The translations under genes and the position numbers were made by a program. From assembly GCA_902806235.1 (NCBI GenBank), contig CADCVW010000070.1:1-50828 (forward strand): DNA of 50,828 bases, written 5' to 3'. This DNA is from an uncultured Sphingomonadaceae bacterium. Lineage in GTDB: Bacteria; Pseudomonadota; Alphaproteobacteria; Sphingomonadales; Sphingomonadaceae. Numbering within the stretch: position 1 is the stretch's first letter; the number at the start of each line of letters is the position of its first letter. Positions 44,701-50,828 of this stretch are shown piece by piece. Under the pieces are notes generated by a model, which worked only from the letters and a program-made list of their open reading frames with translations, did no database searches and was not told the DNA's origin.

Positions 44701-47118
44701 ATGTCGTCCTTCAATGAGCGCCTGCGCCGGCGGTTGGTCGCCGGCATCGCGGCGATTGGTTTGCTGGGGGCGGGGACTCCCGCGCTCGCCCAATCGGCCG
44801 GCGGTGCTGCCGCGGGCGGCGGCACGCAGGAAGCGGAGCAGAACGACGAGATCATCGTCACCGCGACACTGCGCGAGAGCACGGTGCAGGACGTACCCTT
44901 CTCCATCAACGCGCAAACGCAGGAGGACATCGAGCGGTCGGGCGCGACCACGATCGAGGACCTGTCGCGCAACGTCGCCGGCCTGACCGTGCAGAACCTC
45001 GGGCCGGGGCAGAGCCAGGTCGCGGTGCGCGGCGTGTCCGCCGGCCAGATCGTCCGCGACCAGCCGGGCGTGAAGGAGCAGGTCGGCATCTACCTCGACG
45101 ACTCCGTGATCTCATTGTCGCTGTTCACGCCGGACATCGACCTGTTCGACCTTAACCGTGTGGAGACCTTGCGCGGGCCGCAGGGCACGCTGTTCGGCTC
45201 GGGCTCGGTCGGCGGCACCGTGCGCTACATCACCAACCAGCCGACGACGGAGCGCGTCGAGGGATCGGCGGAGGCCAATCTCAACCTTGTCGACGGCGGC
45301 GACGTCGGTGGGCACCTCAAGGCGGCAGTGAACGTGCCGTTGTCCGACACGCTGGCTGTGCGCGTGGTCGGCTACCACACCGAATTCGCGGGCTTCATCG
45401 ACGCGCTACGCGAGGGCAGGGGCGTGGACGAGAACGTCAACGACGGCCGGCGCACCGGCGGGCGCATCGCGCTGAGCTTCCAGCCCAACGACCGGATCAC
45501 GATCACCCCGCGGCTGCTGTATCAGGAGGTGCGCGCCAACGGTTTCAACCGGCAGGAGCGGTTCAACCTTTACGCCAACCCGTTCACCACCACGCGGCCC
45601 GCCGTCACCTTCCGTGAGCGGCAGCAGTATCTGCTGCTCGACGAGCGGTTCAGCGACGATACCTTCATCGCCGATCTCACCGCGCGCTTCGGACTCGGCG
45701 GCGTCGACCTCACCTCCGTGTCGTCCTACATCGACCGCAGCATCTTCGTGCGGCGCGACGCGAGCTCGCTCACCGGTTCCGTGTCGGTCGACCTGGGCTT
45801 CCCCGCTGCCGGCGTGCTGCTGCCCTCCGCGCTCGAGGACACCACCGGGCTCGAGCAGTTCACGCAGGAGCTGCGGCTGAACTCGACGGGCGATGGGCCG
45901 TTCCAGTGGCTGCTCGGCGCCTTCTACAGCGACGTGAAGCGCGATTACGCGCAGCGCCTGCCGACCCCCGGTTACGACGCCTTCACCGACGCGCGCTTCG
46001 GCGCGGGGACGCCGGCGGCGGTGGCCAACGGCTTCCCGCTGAACTCGCCCTACAACGCCGACATTCCCTACGATATCGAGCAGAAAGCGGTGTTCGGGGA
46101 GGCGAGCTACGAGGTCGGCAAGCTCACGCTGACGGCGGGCGGGCGCTATTACGACTTCGAGGAGGTGCGCACCTTCAAGTCGGGCGGGCTGTTCGCCAAC
46201 GGCGACTTGTCAACCGACCGCACCACCTCCGACGGCTTCACCCCACGCGTGCTCCTGTCCTACGAGGCGTCCGACCGCGTCACCTTTAACGCGCAGGCGG
46301 CGAAGGGCTTCCGGCTCGGCGGCGTCAACGACCCGCTCAACCTGCCGCTGTGCGGGCCGGGCGACGCGACCACCTTCGGTGGTTTCCCGACCTACGACGA
46401 CGAGACCTTGTGGAATTACGAGGCGGGCGTGAAATCGCAGTTCGGGCGCGGGCTGACGTTCAACGCCGCCGCCTTTTACACGGACATCTCCAACCTCCAG
46501 GTCACCGCCGACGCCGGCTCCTGCTCGTCGCGCGTAGTGTTCAACGTGCCGGAAGCGCACACGATGGGCGTGGAGATCGAACTCGCGGCGAGCCCGGTCG
46601 AGAACCTGGACCTGACCTTGTCGACCAGCCTACTCGAGGCCGAATTCGATAGCACGCTGACCACCGCGGGCGGCGCGGTGATCGAAGGCATCGCGGAGGG
46701 CAACCGGCTGCCGTCCGTGCCGAAATTCCAGCTGTCGGCGAGCGCCAGCTACACCATCCCGCTGCGGGAAGGCAGGAACGCCTTCGTCGGCGTCTCCTTC
46801 CAGCACGTCGGTAGCCGCTTCACCCAGCCCGGTGACCAGGTGAACAACCCGCGCACCTTCGTCGCGGGGCTGCCCTTCGGCGGCGCGCCGGCGACCGCGT
46901 CGACCACGGTGGACCTGAAGCTTCCCGAATACCAGCTGGTCAACCTCAGCGCGGGCGTCGAGTTCGGCCGAGAGCTCGAGGTGATCGGCTACGTCAACAA
47001 CCTGTTTGACGAGAACGCGCTGCTCGCTTTCGACCGCGAGCGCGGCGGCCGCGCCCGGCTGGGCTTCGCCACTAACCAGCCGCGGACGGTGGGCGTGACG
47101 GTGCGCAAGCGCTTCTGA
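44701..47118 (+). CDS. TonB-dependent receptor
   Basis: An 805-residue outer-membrane receptor importing an unidentified ligand with energy from TonB. The signal peptide ends at GAGTPALAQ. The plug domain has NDEIIVTATLRESTVQDVPF, VAVRGVSAGQIV and DLNRVETLRGPQGTLFGSGS. The beta-barrel runs to the end and finishes with VGVTVRKRF, the aromatic C-terminus recognised by BAM. AAGGAG lies 10 nt upstream of the ATG. It is most like the many sphingomonad receptors for complex organic ligands; no substrate-specific enzymes lie next to it apart from the alcohol dehydrogenase on the other strand. Confidence 0.95.
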   Translation: MSSFNERLRRRLVAGIAAIGLLGAGTPALAQSAGGAAAGGGTQEAEQNDEIIVTATLRESTVQDVPFSINAQTQEDIERSGATTIEDLSRNVAGLTVQNLGPGQSQVAVRGVSAGQIVRDQPGVKEQVGIYLDDSVISLSLFTPDIDLFDLNRVETLRGPQGTLFGSGSVGGTVRYITNQPTTERVEGSAEANLNLVDGGDVGGHLKAAVNVPLSDTLAVRVVGYHTEFAGFIDALREGRGVDENVNDGRRTGGRIALSFQPNDRITITPRLLYQEVRANGFNRQERFNLYANPFTTTRPAVTFRERQQYLLLDERFSDDTFIADLTARFGLGGVDLTSVSSYIDRSIFVRRDASSLTGSVSVDLGFPAAGVLLPSALEDTTGLEQFTQELRLNSTGDGPFQWLLGAFYSDVKRDYAQRLPTPGYDAFTDARFGAGTPAAVANGFPLNSPYNADIPYDIEQKAVFGEASYEVGKLTLTAGGRYYDFEEVRTFKSGGLFANGDLSTDRTTSDGFTPRVLLSYEASDRVTFNAQAAKGFRLGGVNDPLNLPLCGPGDATTFGGFPTYDDETLWNYEAGVKSQFGRGLTFNAAAFYTDISNLQVTADAGSCSSRVVFNVPEAHTMGVEIELAASPVENLDLTLSTSLLEAEFDSTLTTAGGAVIEGIAEGNRLPSVPKFQLSASASYTIPLREGRNAFVGVSFQHVGSRFTQPGDQVNNPRTFVAGLPFGGAPATASTTVDLKLPEYQLVNLSAGVEFGRELEVIGYVNNLFDENALLAFDRERGGRARLGFATNQPRTVGVTVRKRF

Positions 47119-47125
47119 AGGCGAC

Positions 47126-47153
47126 GGGCGCGGCGGACCTGCCCGCCGCGCCC
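47126..47153. terminator. Shared hairpin terminator between convergent genes
   Basis: GGGCGCGGCGG (47126-47136) and CCGCCGCGCCC (47143-47153) form an 11-bp stem with a 6-nt loop, in the 37-nt gap between the TonB receptor and ABC-F genes. It has no U-run on either strand. Confidence 0.6.
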
Positions 47154-47155
47154 GC

Positions 47156-49024
47156 TCAGGCGGCGATCCGCTCCAGCGCCTCGCTCGCTTCCAGCCACGC
47201 GGCCTCAGCGGTCGCGATGCGCGACTCGAGCTCGGCGCGGCGCTTGAGGAGCTCGCTCATCGTCAGCTTGGCGAGGAACGGCGCGGCGCTCGTCGGGTCG
47301 AACATCGCCCGGTCGACCGCGTTGCGCTGCTCGGTGAGGCGCGCCAACTCGACCTCCGCCTGGCCCGCCCGGCGGCGCAACGCCAGGCCCTGCTCGCGCG
47401 AAGCGGCGGCGGCGCGGCGGGCGTCCTTGCGGCTCGCCTTGACCTCGTCTTTGGCGGTTGCGCCGTCGCCCGCCAGCACGACCTTGATGTAATCGTCGAG
47501 CGAGCCGTCGAACTCGCGCGCGGTGCCCCCGTCCACCAGCACCAGCCGGTCGGCGGTGGTCTCCAGCATGTGGCGGTCGTGGCTGACGATCACCACCGCG
47601 CCGTCGTATGCGTTCAACGCCTGGATTAGCGCCTCGCGCGCATCGACGTCCAGGTGGTTGGTCGGCTCGTCTAGGATCAGGAGATGCGGTGCGTCCCGCG
47701 TGATGAGCGCCAGCGCGAGCCGGGCGCGCTCGCCGCCCGACAATCGGCCGACGAGCGTGGTCGCCTTCTCGCCGGAAAAACCGAAGCGGCCGAGCTGCGC
47801 GCGCACCGCTGACTGACTCGCGCCCGCCATCAGCCGCGTCATGTGGAGCAGCGGCGTCTCTTCGCGGTCGAGCTCCTCGACTTGGTACTGGGTAAAGTAG
47901 CCGACGCGCATCTTGCCCGAAGCGTTCATGGCCCCGTCCATTGGCGCGAGCTGCGCGGCCAGCAGGCGCGCGAGCGTGGTCTTGCCGTTGCCGTTGCGGC
48001 CGAGCAGCGCGATCCGATCGTCAGGGTCGAGCCGCAGATTGAGCTTTGCGAGCACCGGCCGGTCGCCGTAGCCGACCGACGCCATGTCGAGCGTGATCAG
48101 CGGCGGGCGGAGCTCCTTCGGACTCGGGAAGTCGAAGGACAGCGATGGATCGTCGACCAGTTCGGCGATCGGCTGCATCCTGGCCAGCGCCTTCGCGCGC
48201 GACTGCGCCTGCTTGGCGGTGGACGCGCGCGCGCTGTTGCGGGCGATGTAATCCTGCAGCTTCTCGCGCTCGGCCTGCTGCCGCGCGCGGGCGCTGACCA
48301 GCTGCGCCTGGCGCTCGGCACGCTGGCGCTCAAACGCGTCGTAGCCGCCGGGGTAGAGCGTCAGGCGCCCACGCTCCAGGTGCAGGATGTGGTCGACGAC
48401 GTTGTTGAGGAAGTCGCGCTCGTGGCTGACGAGGAGGATGGTGGCCGGGTAGGCGCGGAGGAAGTCCTCCAGCCAGAGCACCGCCTCCAGGTCCAGGTGG
48501 TTCGACGGCTCGTCGAGAAGCAGCAGGTCGGGCCGGGAGAAGAGCAGGGAGGCGAGCGCTACCCGCATCCGCCAACCGCCGGAAAAGCTGTCGAGCGGGC
48601 GGCGCTGCGCCGCCTCGTCGAAGCCGAGCCCGTCGAGGATGCGCGCGGCGCGCGCCGGGGCGGCGTGCGCGTCGATCGCGTTCAAACGCTCGTGGATCTC
48701 GCTTAATCGATCGGGATCGAGGCTTCGCTCGCTCTCCTCCAGCAGCCGCGCGCGCTCGAGGTCGGCGGCGAGCACCGTCTCGTGCGGGGTGGCGGCCCCG
48801 GCCGGCGCTTCCTGCGCGAGATAGCCCATGCGCATGCCCCGCGGCATGCGCAGGTCGCCGCCGTCCGGCGACAGCTGGCCCGCAACCACCTTGACCAGCG
48901 TCGACTTGCCCGCGCCGTTGCGCCCGATCAGGCCGATCCGCCCGCGCGGCGGCAGCGCGGCGGTGGCGCCGTCGAGGATCGTCCGCCCGCCGAGGCGGAC
49001 GGTGATGTCGGTCAGGTTGAGCAT
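47156..49024 (-). CDS. ABC-F family ATP-binding protein
   Basis: A 622-residue soluble protein with two ATPase domains and no membrane domain, as in the ABC-F translation factors. Walker A motifs are GLIGRNGAGKSTL and ALLGRNGNGKTTL; signature motifs are SFSGGWRMRVAL and RLSGGERARLAL; Walker B motifs are LLLLDEPSNHLDLEAV and LLILDEPTNHLDVDAR. The interdomain linker (about 230-290) is a long basic helix pair that contacts the ribosome in ABC-F proteins. A C-terminal coiled coil follows. The layout is nearest to Uup/YheS; ribosome rescue is likely but not proven. Confidence 0.93.
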   Translation of the reverse strand: MLNLTDITVRLGGRTILDGATAALPPRGRIGLIGRNGAGKSTLVKVVAGQLSPDGGDLRMPRGMRMGYLAQEAPAGAATPHETVLAADLERARLLEESERSLDPDRLSEIHERLNAIDAHAAPARAARILDGLGFDEAAQRRPLDSFSGGWRMRVALASLLFSRPDLLLLDEPSNHLDLEAVLWLEDFLRAYPATILLVSHERDFLNNVVDHILHLERGRLTLYPGGYDAFERQRAERQAQLVSARARQQAEREKLQDYIARNSARASTAKQAQSRAKALARMQPIAELVDDPSLSFDFPSPKELRPPLITLDMASVGYGDRPVLAKLNLRLDPDDRIALLGRNGNGKTTLARLLAAQLAPMDGAMNASGKMRVGYFTQYQVEELDREETPLLHMTRLMAGASQSAVRAQLGRFGFSGEKATTLVGRLSGGERARLALALITRDAPHLLILDEPTNHLDVDAREALIQALNAYDGAVVIVSHDRHMLETTADRLVLVDGGTAREFDGSLDDYIKVVLAGDGATAKDEVKASRKDARRAAAASREQGLALRRRAGQAEVELARLTEQRNAVDRAMFDPTSAAPFLAKLTMSELLKRRAELESRIATAEAAWLEASEALERIAA

Positions 49025-49074
49025 GGTGGGCGGCGCTTAGCAGCTATCGGGCGCGGGCCCAAGCGCAGGAAGGG

Positions 49075-49120
49075 TGGTGGACGCACTAGGGCTCGAATCT
49101 AGGACCCGCTGATTAAGAGC
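49075..49120 (-). tRNA. 3' half of a tRNA-Lys(CTT), likely integration remnant
   Basis: From the anticodon loop CTCTTAA (anticodon CTT) through TCAGC, GCGGGTC, a T arm CTAGA-TTCGAGC-CCTAG and TGCGTCC-ACCA, the sequence matches the 3' half of tRNA-Lys. The T stem has an A-C mismatch at the otherwise conserved last pair. No 5' half is found: upstream bases (AGGGG) cannot pair with TCAGC, and no matching acceptor strand or D arm appears. It is therefore not a functional tRNA; such 3' halves are typical att sites left by integrases that use tRNA genes. Confidence 0.6.
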
Positions 49121-49491
49121 CCCTGTGCCGGGCACCGCCGATGTCCCGCAATGCCCTGTTTTTCGACTAAGTTCAGCGACTTGCCCGCTCCACGAAGACG
49201 GTGACCGATTACGGTTAGCGCCATTTGCCCATTATACGCCCCGGTGGTTCCGGGGGAGGGCAGGGGACGGAGCAGCACAGTACTAGTCAGGGAAGCACTC
49301 TAAGGAATGCCAACGTTTTTAGGACGTCCGCTTTGCGCCCATCTCGGCCATTCGTGGTTCCCGCGCCTGGTCCGAAAAGCGGACATTTCGTTTTCGGCCA
49401 AGACTGCGTCCGTTACGCATTCAATTCAGCCGTCGTGATTGTTGCTCGGACGAGCATGATTGGGCGAGAGCCCATGACGAGCCGTCGTTGA
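49121..49491. other. Gene-free lower-GC stretch beside the tRNA remnant
   Basis: About 370 nt without a convincing gene; visibly more A+T-rich than the neighbours from about 49270 on. It contains GTCCGCTTT (49326-49334) and an inverted AAAGCGGAC (about 49376-49384). The plus-strand 88-residue frame here has no recognisable family. It probably represents leftover island DNA. Confidence 0.5.
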
Positions 49492-50574
49492 TCAGAAGCC
49501 CGACAGAAAGGCCGCGACGTTAGCGCCGAGCGCGTCGACTGCGTAGCCGCCTTCCATGACGATCAGCGTCGGCAGCCCGAGGCCGGCGATGCGCCGGGCG
49601 AGGAAAGGGTAGTCGCCAGTCTCGATGGAGAAGTAGCTGATCGGGTCGTGCGCGTAGGTATCGGCGCCGTAGGAGCAGATGAGGAGGTCGGCGCCGAAGG
49701 CGGCGATCCGCTCCAGGGCGTGGTCCAGGGCGCGCTCGTAGTCCGCAAGCTTGGTTCCGCGCGGGAGCGGCAGGTTGAGAGTCGCGCCCTCGCCCTCTTC
49801 TTCCCCGATCTCGTCCGCATGGCCCCAGTAGAAAGGATAGTCGGTGGCGGGATCGGCGTGGATCGAGACGAACAGGACGTCGCCCCTCCGTCGGAAGATG
49901 TCCTGCGTGCCGTTGCCGTGGTGGTAGTCGATGTCGAGGATGGCAACCCGCGGCTTGCCCGCGGCGCGCGCCGCCTCGGCGACGATGGCGGCGTTGCTGA
50001 GGTAGGAATAGCCGCCCATGTAGTCGGCGCCGGCGTGATGGCCGGGAGGGCGGCACAAAGCGAACGCGACGCGTTCGCCGCCGAGGACAGCGCCGAGCCC
50101 GCCGAGCGCCGTTTGCGCGCCCCAATAGGACGCGGTCCAGCTTTCTTCGCCAATGGGCGTCGAAGTGTCCAAGCTGTACTGGCCGAGCAGGGCGTCGATG
50201 CGGCCGAGGCGGAGCGGCCGCCGGCCGACAATGGGAAAGGTGTAGGGAAAGGCGTCGCCGTCGCGGCCGAGGGCGCGCCAGTCGCGGAAGGCGGTCTTGA
50301 GGAAAGCGAGATATTCCGGCGTGTGAACGCGGAGCAACGGCTCCTCGCCGGCATCGTCGGGCGCCTCGGTCGGGCCGATCGCGGCGAGGATCGCGTCCAC
50401 CCGGCCCCGATGCTCGGCCGCGGGGTGCAGAGCGCCGTTGAAGAACTCCGCCGTTGGCGCGTGCGCGCGCTGCCGCTCGTCCCAGAAACAGCGCATGCCC
50501 AGGCTTCGGCGAGGCGGCTGCCGGGGAGCGTCGGCGTTGACGAGCTTCGCTTTTAACGTGTCGAGACTAGGCAT
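49492..50574 (-). CDS. Histone deacetylase family / acetylpolyamine amidohydrolase
   Basis: A 360-residue zinc amidohydrolase of the class II HDAC/acetylpolyamine amidohydrolase family. The catalytic tandem His is in CRPPGHHAGADYMGGYSYLS, and the zinc ligands Asp and His lie in ILDIDYHHGNGTQDI; YGADTYAHDP carries a later Asp. GGEEG-type loops and the FALCRPPGHH block match the polyamine deacetylases better than eukaryotic HDACs, so deacetylation of acetylputrescine or acetylspermidine is likely. Cytosolic. It lies beside the tRNA-Lys remnant and its low-GC flank. Confidence 0.9.
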   Translation of the reverse strand: MPSLDTLKAKLVNADAPRQPPRRSLGMRCFWDERQRAHAPTAEFFNGALHPAAEHRGRVDAILAAIGPTEAPDDAGEEPLLRVHTPEYLAFLKTAFRDWRALGRDGDAFPYTFPIVGRRPLRLGRIDALLGQYSLDTSTPIGEESWTASYWGAQTALGGLGAVLGGERVAFALCRPPGHHAGADYMGGYSYLSNAAIVAEAARAAGKPRVAILDIDYHHGNGTQDIFRRRGDVLFVSIHADPATDYPFYWGHADEIGEEEGEGATLNLPLPRGTKLADYERALDHALERIAAFGADLLICSYGADTYAHDPISYFSIETGDYPFLARRIAGLGLPTLIVMEGGYAVDALGANVAAFLSGF

Positions 50575-50745
50575 CGTTCTGTTCCTTGGGGGGCGAAGCG
50601 GCCACGGGCGAGCCGGTCGATCGACGCACTTCGGAACCGGATCAAGCCGGACAGCCTGGAGTACGGATCGGACCTGAACGTCGCGGCCGACGAGAGCCGA
50701 TCGCTGAAGCCGAACTTCACGTCGAGCCGCGGCGTTGACCCGCGA

Positions 50746-50828
50746 TCACCTGTCCTCCGCGTAGACGTACTCGTGCTGGCTGTCCCGGATGGTGAGGGTG
50801 CGCACCCCATCCCTTTCCCCGACCAACG
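50746..50828 (-). CDS. C-terminal end of an unidentified protein, cut by window edge
   Basis: A minus-strand frame enters from the right edge and reads LVGERDGVRTLTIRDSQHEY and VYAEDR before a TGA at 50746-50748. Composition is protein-like and the frame has no start inside the window. The visible 27 residues are too few to identify a family. Between it and the HDAC gene lies about 170 nt with no gene I can support. Confidence 0.35.
   Translation of the reverse strand, partial: LVGERDGVRTLTIRDSQHEYVYAEDR

Noticed and set aside
49075..49150. A complete functional tRNA-Lys
   Set aside because: No 5' acceptor strand, D arm or pairing anticodon stem is found, so only the 3' half is present.
50553..50810. 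85-residue minus-strand ORF at the right edge
   Set aside because: It overlaps a more protein-like frame ending at 50746 and shows low-complexity Ser/Thr/Arg composition.

Overview
The window looks like chromosomal DNA of a high-GC alphaproteobacterium, most likely a sphingomonad (Sphingomonadaceae). This rests on the very GC-rich coding sequence, the linked block hemW-rdgB-rph / hrcA-grpE / dnaK-dnaJ, the class II DAHP synthase, a large TonB-dependent receptor, and many dispersed palindromes built on the core TGAGCTTGTCGAAGGGC. The species assignment is inference; no rRNA is present.

Layout. 1-9.6 kb is housekeeping: an OmpA-family protein cut by the left edge, a secreted HExxH peptidase with TPR-like repeats, priA, a small transaldolase/fructose-6-phosphate aldolase overlapping xerC (TTG start inside the previous stop), a DedA protein, gshB, an MmcQ/YjbR protein, a broken yraN and rsmI. 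9.6-10.6 kb is a visibly lower-GC segment with one small membrane-protein ORF and a chain of hairpins ending in an intrinsic terminator, possibly a structured RNA. 10.6-20 kb is the protein-quality-control block: hemW, rdgB and rph on the minus strand; hrcA and grpE on the plus strand; three small minus-strand genes (HNH nuclease, GNAT, HExxH protein); then dnaK and dnaJ. 20-26.6 kb, minus strand, holds an MBL-fold lipoprotein, an XpaC-like/TelA pair, an SMP-30 lactonase, an enoyl-CoA hydratase-like protein and an uncharacterised protein that appears to join a PRPP-binding domain to a kinase-like domain.

26.7-35.2 kb is the most distinctive part: two divergent, translationally coupled operons. 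The leftward one encodes two NAD-dependent sugar epimerases and three CgeB-like glycosyltransferases. The rightward one encodes a CmoB-like methyltransferase, a clan GH-A-like TIM-barrel protein whose halves appear circularly permuted, and an inositol-3-phosphate synthase. Together they suggest a pathway for a (possibly methylated) inositol-containing glycan or glycoconjugate whose product cannot be read from the sequence.

35.3-44.5 kb holds a DUF1003 protein, an SDR next to a CYP153-like P450, a two-TM K+ channel with an RCK domain, a second SDR, a small hydrophilic protein, tRNA-Glu(CTC), class II DAHP synthase, a conserved hypothetical, a Gfo/Idh/MocA oxidoreductase and a medium-chain alcohol dehydrogenase. 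44.7-50.8 kb holds a TonB-dependent receptor, an ABC-F ATPase, a 3'-half tRNA-Lys remnant with lower-GC DNA beside it (a probable integration scar), a histone deacetylase/acetylpolyamine amidohydrolase and the end of an unidentified gene.

Points most worth a second look: the divergent inositol-glycan cluster and its permuted glycosidase, the palindrome pair translated inside hemW, the doubly broken yraN, the tRNA-Lys scar, the PRTase/kinase-like fusion, the possible RNA near 10.3 kb and a probably leaderless hrcA.
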